Assembly (NCBI GenBank): GCA_916048095.2
Contig: OU696578.1
Span: 2,565,798-2,629,797 of the forward strand
DNA: 64,000 bases
Direction of reading: 5' to 3'
Source of the DNA: Sacculina carcini
Taxonomy: Eukaryota; Arthropoda; Thecostraca; Sacculinidae
The notes under the pieces are model-generated. The model was not told where the DNA came from. It did no database searches and worked only from the letters and a program-made list of their open reading frames with translations. The translations under genes were made by a program, and so were the position numbers. The stretch's first letter is position 1; the number at the start of each line of letters is the position of its first letter. Of the stretch, positions 1 through 11,265 are shown piece by piece.

Positions 1-1
1 C

Positions 2-701
2 ATTGAAAATTTTGAAGACGAACGCCTGACTGCAGATATACTGAAAATCTTCAATCTGAACTTGGTCCTCAAGGCAGGCACAGATCCTACTCCTATTCGC
101 TTCTTCTGGATAAGCCAGCAAAAAAGCGATAATCCGGTGTTTGACGTTCGGAAGTTAGTTGAATTGGTAGGCGGCGGTTATCCTTGTGCGATTTTGGGTT
201 ATTTCAGCTTGGTACTCACGGGCATGGAGGATTTTTTGAGTGTGATGATGCAACCATTTGTGAAATTCATATCACCGTCACCAATCGACAGAGAAGACCA
301 TGGTATAATGGCATTGTTCAGTCACACCATGCACCCTATGGTCACGGCTGTGGGCGGTTTTCGAACAGCGGAGCTATGGTTTGACTTGAGGCTGCCAATA
401 ATGGATCAGTATGGACCAGTCAAACGTCTGGCGGCTATACGATGCTCGATCAACAATGAGTTATACCCTATCATGGCGATATTCACGAATATATTCCACA
501 TTAAACGGCTGCCGGTTATAATTACAAAATATGCTTTGACCTTAATTGAAAGCAATGAATCTGAATTACCATCCATCAGACTATTGGCGAGCTTTACGCA
601 AAGGTACATCATATTTAAGATGTGGAACACACTTGGATTGGTATTTTCGATTGACAAGGAACGACTGAAAATTGCGTCAATAAAAAATGCTACTTTATAT
701 C
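2..701 (+). pseudogene. Unrecognised protein gene, 5' part (cut by LTR insertion)
   Basis: The frame is open from the left edge (position 2) to 701, giving 233 codons before a 5-bp target duplication (ATATC, 697-701) and an LTR. The same frame resumes at 2184, so both pieces belong to one gene; about 524 residues are visible in total and the true start lies outside the window. I do not recognise the family. Around residues 165-233 the order of hydrophobic strands and helices (LPVIITKY, helix, YIIFKMW, LGLVFSID) resembles a degenerate RRM-like fold, but that is a guess from pattern only. Codons past 701 belong to the LTR. The insertion would end translation inside the LTR, hence pseudogene, unless the insertion is polymorphic in the population. 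Confidence 0.55.
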
Positions 702-1092
702 TGTGGTGTGATTGTGAGCGAGAGAGAGAGAGAGTGTGTGAGCTCGTTGGAGTGGTTTTGGTTTGGTGTGTGTGTGTGTGTGATTCGCGTTTGCGTTCGT
801 GTTGTGTAGTGTGTTTGTATGTATGCGTTTGTATGTATGTATGAGTGTCACGCTGTGCATTGTTCATGCCCCGTGGCGGCGAGCGAGTGACCGGCTCGCC
901 GCTGATTGGTTGTTGCGGCGGGTGAGGACTGTGCGCGTGTGTGTGTGTCCGTGTGTGCTCCCGTGTGTCACGGTGTGAGCGCAGAGTCTTGTTCGTGGTG
1001 CGATTGTGGTGTGACGTCTTGTAGGCGCGCGTGGGGCAGTGATGCCCACGCGCGCCTGTCTGTAATATATTTTAGTTTCTGGTTTTGTTACA
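702..1092 (+). repeat. 5' LTR of the TRIM-like element
   Basis: This 391-bp repeat has TG...CA ends and contains GA and GT runs and a GC-rich middle. No coding content is claimed. Long ORFs across it on both strands arise because low-complexity GT/CA DNA lacks stops. Confidence 0.9.
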
Positions 1093-1104
1093 AGCTATTT
1101 CGGC
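1093..1104 (+). promoter_or_regulatory. Putative primer-binding site, complementary to tRNA-Phe 5' end
   Basis: AGCTATTTCGGC follows the LTR end directly. It is the exact reverse complement of nucleotides 1-12 of the conserved eukaryotic tRNA-Phe(GAA), which starts GCCGAAATAGCT. There is no TGG as expected for pairing with a tRNA 3' CCA end. The same site is found at 27630-27641 (12/12, minus strand) and at 11251-11262 (11/12). Confidence 0.6.
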
Positions 1105-1787
1105 CTTTTAGTTTGGAAGTGGTTTTTTGTCTGCGACCCGGCTTCAGTAGCAGAGATAGTGCCCTCCAGTACTAGCAGCGGCTTGGAGGAAGTGGTGGAG
1201 GTGCTCGGCGGCGTGTCAGGTTGGTGTGCAGGGGGACGGCAGGAGAGCATGGTGCCGGCAGGAAGCAGCGGGGGAGCTGTGGCCGAGGGTTGCTCGTCGT
1301 CCCGCCTGCACTGGTGTTAGACTCGTCGCCGGGCAGATAGAAGATCGCTGGTGGAGGCTGCTGATGCTGGAGGGCATGTGAGAGAAAGGAGCTGCTGAAG
1401 CCGGAGGAGAAATGTCGAACGACGACGACGGTGCGGCTTGCGTGTGCGGCGGAGTCACGGCTGTCTGCGACGGGGTGCTGAATAGCACGGGTGTCGGCGG
1501 GAGCACGGTGGGTGCTGGGGCCGAGGTGTTGTGCCCTGTCGCGGCAGCCGGTGATGAAGAAGACGGCAGGCTGCGGCGAATCACTGAAGAGCACGGGCGG
1601 AGGCGGGAGCGCGGTGGACGCTGGGGCCTGACGTGTTGTGCTTCGCCGCAGCCACGGTGTGTGCGTCTGGTGGAGGCCGTCGTCGGGTTAGGTTTTTTTG
1701 TTTGTTGATTCCTCTGGTTTGCGTCTTTTGTTTTGGTTTGAATTGTTTTCTGTTTAGTCTATTTGCTTCTTTAGAAACAGGTGGAGG
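1105..1787 (+). other. Internal region of the TRIM-like element, no recognised gene
   Basis: This GC-rich stretch is open in places on both strands (for example 1412-1708 plus, 98 codons), but composition is skewed to GGA/GGT/GGC and no retroelement motif is visible. It may hold a packaging signal. I would not annotate a protein here. Its 3' end, 1776-1787, is the polypurine tract. Confidence 0.6.
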
Positions 1788-2178
1788 TGTGGTGTGATTG
1801 TGAGCGAGAGAGAGAGAGAGTGTGTGAGCTCGTTGGAGTGGTTTTGGTTTGGTGTGTGTGTGTGTGTGATTCGCGTTTGCGTTCGTGTTGTGTAGTGTGT
1901 TTGTATGTATGCGTTTGTATGTATGTATGAGTGTCACGCTGTGCATTGTTCATGCCCCGTGGCGGCGAGCGAGTGACCGGCTCGCCGCTGATTGGTTGTT
2001 GCGGCGGGTGAGGACTGTGCGCGTGTGTGTGTGTCCGTGTGTGCTCCCGTGTGTCACGGTGTGAGCGCAGAGTCTTGTTCGTGGTGCGATTGTGGTGTGA
2101 CGTCTTGTAGGCGCGCGTGGGGCAGTGATGCCCACGCGCGCCTGTCTGTAATATATTTTAGTTTCTGGTTTTGTTACA
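1788..2178 (+). repeat. 3' LTR of the TRIM-like element
   Basis: 391 bp, identical by eye to 702-1092. It is followed by the target duplication ATATC at 2179-2183, after which the interrupted host reading frame resumes. Confidence 0.9.
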
Positions 2179-2183
2179 ATATC

Positions 2184-3058
2184 CTGACAAGGAAGCTCTA
2201 CAAGTGCAATTGTACACCCGGGAGCGTTGTGGCCATATGTCGCTTCCGATCCACATGTATGCCGTTAACACTACCAGTGTCAGGGAAACTCGACAAATCA
2301 TGCAATTCTTGTCAGCGTCCACGACAACACCGATTTTCATAGTGGGATCGTTTGTTCAGCTAGTTCACCACGATGGAATAGTGTTCAATGAGCCCGCCCG
2401 GTTGATTTTGGAGGCATACGGAATGAAAGATGGAGACGACCATTTCATTGTGCTGCAGCAAAACCGACCAGATGCATTGATATCCAGTTCGATGACAACC
2501 ACAGGGCAAAACCCGCAACAATCGCAATCAACTAGTTCATTCAAAATCTATGTTGTACGCCATTTCTACCCTGAGTGTAGCTCTGATGAAGTGCTGAACA
2601 TGTTGACCACCAACAGCATTGTTATGGTGAAGAATCCTACAACATCGGTTTGCGACGAGTTCAATTCATATGTGTCAAAATTTTCGCACGTCAACAAGAT
2701 CAAATGGGTCGGAGAGAAATCCTCATATGTGGTCATCTACAAAAGCGATGTGATCACTTTGAAATCAGTGCAGAAAATGAATATTGATGGGCTAAGATTC
2801 ATGGTGCTGACTATGGAACACCAAGCCCTGGCCAATGTCAATCTGATTTTGGCCGAAGTGGGAACTGCGCCACAGCTAAGTCTTCTGCTCAATAAATTTG
2901 TGCACAAAACCGGCATTCCCACTGTTGTTGTCGGACTATTCCCGAAAATTATCCATGCCCGAAAAATTCTGACCAACAAAGTAATGGATACGTTTGTGCA
3001 AAGACCATGCGCTACAAATTGCCGTCGACTGTTGCCTGGAAATCAAGATGAATTGTAA
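2184..3058 (+). pseudogene. Unrecognised protein gene, 3' part
   Basis: This continues the frame of 2-701 once the element and one copy of the duplication are disregarded: codon phase matches across the insertion. It runs 290 codons to a TAA at 3056-3058. A weak AATAAA-like tail follows in AT-rich DNA. Parts of it (SSYVVIYKSDVI, helix, GLRFMVLTME) again show an alternating strand and helix pattern like a diverged RRM fold, and short phrases such as TTPIFIVGSF and GIPTVVVGLF suggest an internally repeated architecture. There is a Gln/Ser-rich linker near 2500-2540. No catalytic motif, signal peptide or membrane segment is evident. Uninterrupted coding over about 1.57 kb suggests a real gene or a recent pseudogene, with no intron seen. 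Confidence 0.55.
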
Positions 3059-3262
3059 TGCCGACTACGTCCAATGTCGGTAGAAAAGTATATAAATTTC
3101 TCTTACAATATTTGTCAATATTTAAGGTACATTATTGTGTGAAATTTGTAATTAAAATTACATTTGATTGTTCATTGATCCGGAGTTTTGGCATGTGCAA
3201 AATACACAAACTAGATGATATGCATTTTTCAATGTCATAAATGACTTATAGATATTTCATTT

Positions 3263-3606
3263 TGTGGTGTGATTGTGTACGGTACGAGAGAGAGAGTGAG
3301 AGATTGTGTGTGAGTGTGTGATCGTGTTTGTGCGCCTGGTTGTCTGAAGTTTACTGTGCGCATGTGTGTATGCATGTAATTATATCGAGTGTACATGCCC
3401 GGCGGCGTCGAGAGGGTGACCGGCTCGCCGCTGATTGGTTGTTGCGGTGGGAGTGAGGCCCGTGTGTGTGTGTGCTCCCGTGTGTGGAGGTGAGGCTGTA
3501 GGTGTCTTGTGTTGGAGTCGTGCTCGAAGTTTGTCTTTGGTGTGATGTCTTATAGGCACACGTGGGGCAGTGATGTCTGTAAATGTTTTTGTTTTTGTTC
3601 TTTACA
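3263..3606 (+). mobile_element. Solo LTR, diverged relative of the TRIM LTR
   Basis: This 344-bp sequence starts TGTGGTGTGATTG and ends TTTACA, shares the GA/GT runs and the 'CGGCTCGCCGCTGATTGG' block with the 391-bp LTRs, and is flanked by the 5-bp duplication CATTT (3258-3262 and 3607-3611). No internal region is present, so it is a solo LTR left by LTR-LTR recombination. It is clearly diverged from the pair at 702-2178 and therefore older. Confidence 0.85.
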
Positions 3607-4866
3607 CATTTGATGACAATAATGGTTATGGTTGGAGCTTGAGGAGCGTACCGACCCGCAGGACCATAAAGCGCCTAGTCAATGAAATACGGTTAAAAGT
3701 CAAAATATCAACACAATACTCGTCTTCTCATTAAGTCCAAATTAATGAGTGATATATAAATTGATTTGAAATAATTTATTATGATACAGCATCCTGAATA
3801 TGCTGGTGTAAAAATAACGCAAAAACGCGAAAATGCGTAAATTGCGATAATGTGATAAATTCTAAACTTTGATTCCGTATCCCCGTTATTTTACAAACTG
3901 AGATGATTTCTTCTAGATTCGTTTTTCAACGAACGTTGGTTTAGATTACACCCAGCCGGGCCACAGATCTACATACAGCTGATAAAAATTGGCCAAGATG
4001 GTCACTCGCTTAACTTTCAGTCACTAGATACGTCACTGTCAGATTCACTTGCGACAGGGACCATTTTTCAACCGCCGATATGCATCGCATCGTATTAAGA
4101 TCATTTCCCCTCGTGCTTACGAGTGGTGTGATGTCTTGTAGGCGCGCGTGGGACAGCGATGTCCCACTAAGTACTCGTAATTGTGCCGAAATCCACCGAC
4201 TTAAATATTGTCTTTTCTCTTCCGCTGCTCGGCTTTCCATGAGACGAATTGGAAAACTTTGTATTTAATGGCACACAAAATGGCATTATGAAAATATAAG
4301 CAAAAACGAAGAGCGCCGAAGAAGCCAAAACACAGGCGTGTATTGCTGCTTCGCATGTGCATAGCCAAGACCTGGCTGCAAAACACCAGTGCAAACAGTT
4401 GCAGCCGGCAACATGTGTACTGCATGTGTGCAGCACCGTCCTAGCGCGTCAACAACAACACTATTTTTGCTTTGATCTGAGCTGTCAAAACAAACGCACT
4501 ACACTGTATATATATACACTGTATATATACTACACTGTATATATACTACACTATATATATATACCCAGAAGAAATAGTGGCACGAACAGAGGTACTGGCG
4601 CACGAAACGGACAACAGGCGTTTGAAGCTTACGGAAGCGATTTACATCACGGCAATGCGCCCAAAAATCAACGAGAAATTGGAGGAAAATGGTGTTCTCC
4701 TCACCCAAAGACCCTCATAAAGCAGTGAGCTGGACGCACCCATGCGCGAGGTGCCAACAACGACCACGCGCAGTAGCGTGAGCCATATGTGTCATAGACC
4801 ATAGGTGCGAATTTCGCACACTGTGCGCACACACGAGGCGTGAGAATAGCACATTCATGCGACGTC

Positions 4867-4876
4867 CTATATAAAC
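4867..4876 (+). promoter_or_regulatory. TATA-box candidate of the Penelope-like 5' region
   Basis: CTATATAAAC lies about 50 bp upstream of the hammerhead-like core and the start of the short ORF. The same sequence occurs in copy C at about 30165. The setting, a promoter within the LTR-like repeat of a Penelope element, fits the family. Confidence 0.45.
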
Positions 4877-4919
4877 ATACAATCGACAACAAACAACGGC
4901 ATTTAGTTGGCCACATTGT

Positions 4920-4949
4920 CTGAGGATGGAGTCCGTCTACTCCGAAACG
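4920..4949 (+). ncRNA. Hammerhead-like core at the Penelope 5' end (copy A)
   Basis: CTGAGGA (fits CUGANGA), then GGAGT...ACTCC as a 5-bp stem, then GAAAC. This is the order CUGANGA / stem II / GAAA expected for hammerhead ribozymes, which are known in Penelope-like elements. One extra U separates the first box from the stem, and I cannot fix the cleavage site or stem III by eye. A diverged minus-strand copy at 36688-36720 keeps both boxes. Confidence 0.4.
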
Positions 4950-5080
4950 TTACACATCGGTGAATTACTGCACAAGCTCAACGGCGATCATCAAAAACTC
5001 GCACGAGCGATTGAGACGACGAGGAAGAAGATTGAAAACTGCAAAGCGGCAATCCAGTTTAATCTCGTCGATGAGAAGAG
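4926..5080 (+). pseudogene. Penelope-like element, N-terminal ORF fragment (copy A)
   Basis: ATG at 4926 opens about 51 codons ([20 protein letters not shown]... to VDEKR) before the frame runs into a (TA)n tract and loses meaning. The peptide resembles the start of the minus-strand Penelope ORF at 36559-36720 (shared SETL, LARxxExTRKKIxxC), so this is the N-terminal piece of a Penelope-like protein cut short at the microsatellite. The charged, helical character ([17 protein letters not shown]) suggests a coiled coil. The start codon overlaps the hammerhead-like core. Confidence 0.6.
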
Positions 5081-5098
5081 GTATATATATATGTATGT

Positions 5099-6429
<1,331 letters not shown>

Positions 6430-6932
6430 AAAAAGCTTAACCAATAGAAAAATATAAATTTGTAAATTACCTAACCTAACCTATCCTGTTTAAATTATTG
6501 ACGGAATTTTCCCCTCAACACTCCTCAAATTTAAGCCCGTCCTTCGTGTGCAGTGAATAAAAAATTTAACACTATCAAAACAATGAAACTTTCTGTCATC
6601 TCTATAATTCCAGGTGAATGCTTCCGCTAAAGCAGCATATGCATATAGTTGAAATTACATGATATTGCAACTCATATGCTTACGCATCTTGAAATTAAAC
6701 CAATTAAATTACACAGTAGAATTCAGTAGTTTACTTTGTTCCCAGTAGCATTTTATCCGCCCGTCGTGCGTAATTCATGTGTAAATATTGTGGACAATAA
6801 AGCATTCCTATAAAGTATAGTGTAGCATTAATTAAACTGCACGCAATAAAGCCACACTATCCATGCTTGGAGCTAATATGATGCATTCTTAATTGTGATT
6901 GGGCTTCAGTGAAATTTAATAGGTGTATACTA
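6430..6932 (+). repeat. 'Head' segment of the composite repeat, copy 1
   Basis: This starts AAGCTTAACCAATAG and contains a 'TTTATCCGCCCGTCG' dyad near 6750, then AGGACAATAAAGC and TGATTGGGCTTCAGTG. The same order is found at 8283-8780, 41436-41884, 45447-45770 and 52846-53340. I see no reading frame of note. Confidence 0.75.
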
Positions 6933-7558
6933 CTGTGTAATCGCAAGTGCGCATAATAGCTGTCAAATTGGCAATATGTCTTTTTGACTTTACACCGGCG
7001 TAACCTCCTTTAGATACACTTTGGAAAATTACAAATTATACCGTATTGTAGAAAACAAAATTTACAGCAAGATGGTATAATATATTTTTATGTGTAACAA
7101 ATAGTTACTGAGAAATAGTAGAAAAATTAATTAATTTTAGTCACCTGGTGTTCAAGTGTAATTTTGGATATATTTGAGAGTTTTGCCAATTTTACACGTT
7201 TTTTGTATCATTTGTGGGTATAAATTATACTTTTTCTTGTAGAACACAAAATTCTCTACATAGTAGTATATTCCTGTGTAATCGCAAGTGCGCATAATAG
7301 CTGTCAAATTGGCAATATATCCTTTTGACTTTACACCGCCGTAACTTCCTTCAGATACACTTTGGAAAATTAAGAATTATACCGTATTGTAGAAAACAAA
7401 ATTTATAGCACGATGGTATAATTTATTTTTTTGTATAACAAATAGTTACTGAGAAATAGTAGAAAAATGAATTAATTTTAGTCGCCCGGTGTTCAAGTGT
7501 AATTTTGGATGTAATTGAGAATTTTGCCAATTTTACACGTTTTTTGTATCATTTGTAT
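6933..7558 (+). repeat. T repeat: tandem units of about 340 bp
   Basis: Two units start at TGTGTAATCGCAAGTGCGC (6935 and 7275). Each unit contains CCGTAACTTCCTT, ATTATACCGTATTG and TTTTACACGTTTTTTG blocks. Further units are at 8775, 9115, 38530-39900, 45770 and 53340. It is non-coding. The second unit is cut by the foldback element at about 7559. Confidence 0.8.
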
Positions 7559-8142
7559 CATATATAAATGTGCTGTGTTCTTACACTACGCCACAAAAGG
7601 TTCTATTTTTAGACGCGGTGGCTTGGAAATACATAGAAAAAACATCAAAACAACTGTATGTGGAAGTCATGTGCTTGGCACATGTGTGCAGCTGCAGTTT
7701 GCAAAATTCACGTGCCAAGCACATGACTTCCACACACAGTTGTTTTGATGTTTTTTCCAAGTATTTCCAAGCCACCGCGTCTAAAAATAGAACCTTTTGC
7801 TGCGTAGTGTAAAAACACAGCACATTTATATATACAGAAAACACCTATTTTACATGAATATATTATATGTCAGCTGTTTTTTGTTGTAGTCACTTTAGGG
7901 CACACATGGAATAATGAGGTTTCAAATTGGTTTCGTTTCTGGTGCTCAAAAAGGTATATACACACGTCAATAAATATAAAAATAAATATAAAAAACAACC
8001 AAGGTCGTGCTCGAAAATGTTTTTGCTCAAACACAAGTTTTCATCGGCAAAGAGTTTCAGTAACAATTGCATCGCCAAATGGCTGCTGTAAATAATTGGG
8101 CGAAAACATTGTGATTAGCGCAGTTGATTTGTTCATGGCTTA
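7559..8142. mobile_element. Foldback element, copy 1 (left outer arm missing)
   Basis: An inverted repeat of about 115 bp per arm surrounds a short loop near 7695: TGTGCTGT...GGTGGCTTGGAAATA on the left returns inverted on the right. The right flank (7840-8142) is the outer arm that ends TTCATGGCTTA, identical in layout to the complete copy at 40531-41435. The left outer arm, about 330 bp, is absent, so this copy is truncated. ORFs in both directions over the arms are mirror images of each other and are not genes. Confidence 0.85.
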
Positions 8143-9950
8143 GACCCATAAAAAGTCTTAACCAATAGAAAAGTCTAAATGTGAATGTTTTTATTTTAGA
8201 TGTGGCAAAATATTTTCCCTCGAACTGCCTCGTATGTAAACCCGCCCGTCGTGCGGAACTATAAATAGAATATAATGAATCAAAAATCAAAAAGCTTATC
8301 CAATAGAAAAATATAAATTTGTAAATTCTTGTTTTAATTATTGACGAAGTTTTTTCCTCAACACTGCTCAAGCTCACACCCATCCTTTGTGTGTAGTAAT
8401 TCAGAAGTGTAACACTATCAAAACAATGAAACCTTCTGTCATCTCTATAATTCCAGATTTATGCGTCCGCTAAAACAGCATATTCATATAGTTGGCATTG
8501 CATGATATTACAACCCATATCCTTATGCAACTTAAGCTTATGCAACTTGAAATTAAACCAATTAAATTATACAGTAAAATTCAGTAGTATTTTACCCGCC
8601 CATCGGGCGGAACAATTCATGTGTAAATATTGAGGACAATAAAGCCTTTCTATTCAGTATAATTAATTAATTAAACTGTTCCCAATAAAACCACACCATC
8701 CATGTTTGGAGCTAATATGATGCATTCTTAATTGTGATTGGGCTTCAGTGAAATTTAATTGGTGTATATTACTGTGTAATCGTAAGTGCGCATAATAGCT
8801 GTCAAATTGGCAATATGTCCATTTGACTTTACACCGCCGTAACTTCCTTCAGATACACTTTGGAAAATTACAAATTATACCGTATTGTAGAAAACAAGAT
8901 TTCTAGCACGATGGTATAATTAATTTGTATGTGTAACAAATAGTTCCTGAGAAATAGTAGAAAAATGAATTAATTTTAGTCGCCCGGTGCTCAAGTGAAA
9001 TTTTGGATGTATTTGAGAATTTTGCCAATTTTACACGTTTTTTGTATCATTTATGGGTATAAACTATAACTTATCTTGTAGAACACAAAATTATCTACAG
9101 AGTAGTATATTCCTGTGTAATCGCAAGTGCGCATAATAGCTGTCAAATTGGCAATATGTCCTTTTGACTTTACACCCCCGTAACTTCCTTCAGATACACT
9201 TTGGAAAATTACAAATTATACCGTATTGTAGAAAACAAGATTTATAGCACGATGGTGTAATTTATTTTTATGTGTAACAAATATTTACTGAGAAATAGTA
9301 GAAAAATGAATAAATTGTAGTCGCCCGGTGTTCAAGTGTAATTTTGGATGTATTTGAGAATTTTGCCAATTTTGCACGTTTTTTGTTTCATTTGTGGGTA
9401 TAAATTATAACTTATCTTGTAGAACTTAAAATTATCTACATAATAGTATAGTTTTTATAGCTGTACCAATGCTGGTTTATGAGAAATGGATAGCGGAACT
9501 TTGACCAAAATATTCACGTTTTTTTGTGCCAATTTTGATTTTTTGACTTTGTCATTTACACTTCACACCGCCGTAACTTTTTTAATACACTTTGGAAAAT
9601 TGAAAATTATACCGTGTTGTAGCAAACAAAATTCCCAGCATGATGGTATTATTTATTTGGATGTGTGATAATTAGTTTTTGAGAAATAGAGAAAAAAGTA
9701 TAGAAAATCGGACGCGTGGAGTTTAAATAAAATTTTGAATGTAGATTGACTTTTTTCCATTTTACATGCTTTATATTCAATATTTGGGTATGAATTACAC
9801 TTTGTTGAGCAGAACAGAAAATGTCTACACAGTGGTATAATTTGTATAGTTGTACCATTGCTGGTTTAGGAGGAGTAGTCTTCAGAAAATTGACCAAAAT
9901 TTTCGCATTTTTCAGGGTTCATTTTGTCTTTTCACAGCTATAACTTTTTT
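8143..9950 (+). repeat. S/head/T composite repeat, second round
   Basis: Part of an S unit (dyad at 8240) leads into a head segment (8283-8780, dyad CCGCCCATCGGGCGG at 8598) and then T units at 8775 and 9115 and a diverged unit at 9555. It is interrupted at about 9951 by a pol fragment. No gene is present; short ORFs such as 9486-9668 are chance. Confidence 0.75.
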
Positions 9951-10943
9951 TGCTTTTGCTCCTCCTCACAGTCTGTTCCTGTTCACCAGCCTCCGCTTCA
10001 GAATAGCGAGCTGACATCGACTCAGGTGATGATTCAACAGTTCTCTCGGGATCAGCTTGGGACGCCCGGCCTTCATGGTCCACGGATGTTGCCCCGCCAC
10101 GCGGTCTGATGTCTCTCACATGGATCGGAATGCCGTCAACTTCCACGGAATGATCTGATACTTGCGACGTGACCACACCGGGCGAAGAATGAGGATCACA
10201 TCTTGCTCCGGCTCGTCTGACCCAGACCCTGTTGCCGACGTCGTACCCGCTTCCTCGTCTGCGTGAGCCTCCGTTCGGTTGTTCACTGCCCGCTGTGTGA
10301 TCGACGTTTTTCACCTTCACATTGTAGCGATGCACTTGACTAGCCGGTGTCGATGCTTCGTTGACATCATCCTGCGGTGATACATTGTATGGATACACCG
10401 CCTCCTGGATCGAACACCGCTTCCTTGCCGCCATCACTTTCACGCTTCTATGGCTCCTCTCGACAATGACATTTCCTTGTGGTCTATATGCGCACCGAAA
10501 CCACACGGACACGTTCCACTCGTGCAGCAATCGCCTGAACTCGCCACTGCGAAACTGGGTGTCATTGTCCACAAGACATTCTGACGGAGCGCCGCGTTAA
10601 AAAAATACGCTTTGTAGATGGGACACAACGCAAAATGCGGTCTCGGAGACCAGCTTCCTCCAGATGGCGAAGCGCGATGGGCCGCAGTCGATCAGCGTCA
10701 GGTAGTGATGACCTTGATAATGCGTAACATCCAGCGCAATTCTCTTCCACGTCTCACCTACAGATAGTTGTCCGCCGGGCCATTTGATGGGCGCAGGATC
10801 AATAGCCTTGCAGATGTCGCATTCTCGAACTACTTGAGCAGCGTCTCTTATCCTCGCGTCTCCGAAGCGTCTCCGTGAAAAATACAGCGTTCGACGAACT
10901 CCAGGATGTCCGGCGTCGTTGTGAACGTTCTTAACATCTGTGA
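9951..10943 (-). pseudogene. Integrase and C-terminal fragment of an LTR retrotransposon pol
   Basis: Read on the minus strand, it carries the integrase zinc-binding region (HNDAGHPGVRRTLYF ... CDICKAIDP), the catalytic core start (LDVTHYQGHHYLTLIDCGPSRF), the second Asp in LVDNDTQF, the Glu in NVIVERSHR, and a Ser/Arg-rich C-terminus reaching to 9951. One in-frame stop (TAA, about 10597) breaks it. It is nearly the same as the fragment at 62511-64000 and ends at the same word (GTGAGTGT). RT and RNase H are absent. It sits within T repeat DNA on both sides. It belongs to the clade of the elements at 11.0 and 23.4 kb. Confidence 0.85.
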
Positions 10944-11006
10944 GTGTGTAATCGCAAGTGCGCATAATAGCTGTCAAATTGGCAATATGTCCTTTTGAAT
11001 ATATAC

Positions 11007-11250
11007 TGTTGTATGTATTAGCATTATGATATTTACTTATTGTGTGCATTTGTATGAATGAAAGAGTCTTGCGTATGAAGCCACGTTATATATAATTAAG
11101 CTGTAGAATTGTGTATTGCGTATTGACTAATGTTTGATGTTGCCATGGGAACGGATGAGGGAATGTTGAATTCTCACAATGTGTGTGGCTGTTGTTGTTC
11201 GGAGTTGAAATCATACCGACGTGTTTTGTGAATACATATTTTTCCTTACA
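11007..11250 (+). repeat. 5' LTR
   Basis: 244 bp, TGTTGTATG...TTCCTTACA. It contains TTATATATAATTAA, a possible promoter core. The partner is 15388-15631. Confidence 0.9.
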
Positions 11251-11262
11251 AGCCATTTCGGC
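11251..11262 (+). promoter_or_regulatory. Putative primer-binding site (tRNA-Phe 5' end, 11/12)
   Basis: AGCCATTTCGGC directly follows the LTR. It differs at one base from the complement of tRNA-Phe nucleotides 1-12 and from the sites at 1093 and 27630. The gag ATG lies three bases further on. Confidence 0.55.
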
Positions 11263-11265
11263 AAT

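Larger units (their letters stand above)
702..2178 (+). mobile_element. Short non-autonomous LTR retrotransposon (TRIM-like), very young
   Basis: Two 391-bp direct repeats (702-1092 and 1788-2178), identical by eye, begin TGTGG and end TTACA. They flank 695 bp of internal DNA. The host sequence ATATC occurs on both sides (697-701, 2179-2183) as a 5-bp target duplication. A purine-rich tract (AACAGGTGGAGG) sits just before the 3' LTR. The internal part has no gag, protease, RT or integrase motif, so the element must be mobilised in trans. Its 12 nt after the 5' LTR match the priming site of the coding LTR elements at 11.0 kb and 23.4 kb, which points to that clade as the helper. Identical LTRs mean recent insertion. 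Confidence 0.9.
3660..5090 (+). repeat. Dispersed repeat R, copy A (empty site for the 23.4-kb LTR element)
   Basis: This matches 23161-23423 joined to 28118-30380 (copy C), and its second half matches 22480-23052 (copy B). Around 3925 it reads through uninterrupted where copy C carries a 4.69-kb LTR element, so it is the empty site. It lacks about 1.25 kb present in B and C between 'AAGATC' (4092) and 'CGTGCTTACGAG', with a few unrelated bases at the join. At 4131-4160 it contains a short block like the TRIM LTR (TCTTGTAGGCGCGCGTGGG). The right end is the 5' end of a Penelope-like element. Confidence 0.8.

Noticed and set aside
1172..1708. ORFs on both strands inside the TRIM element
   Set aside because: GC-skewed low-complexity DNA without retroelement motifs; overlapping opposite-strand ORFs are unlikely to be real.
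7570..7844. Matching ORFs on both strands (80-87 residues)
   Set aside because: They are the two arms of a foldback element read in opposite directions; the mirrored peptides reflect the inverted repeat.
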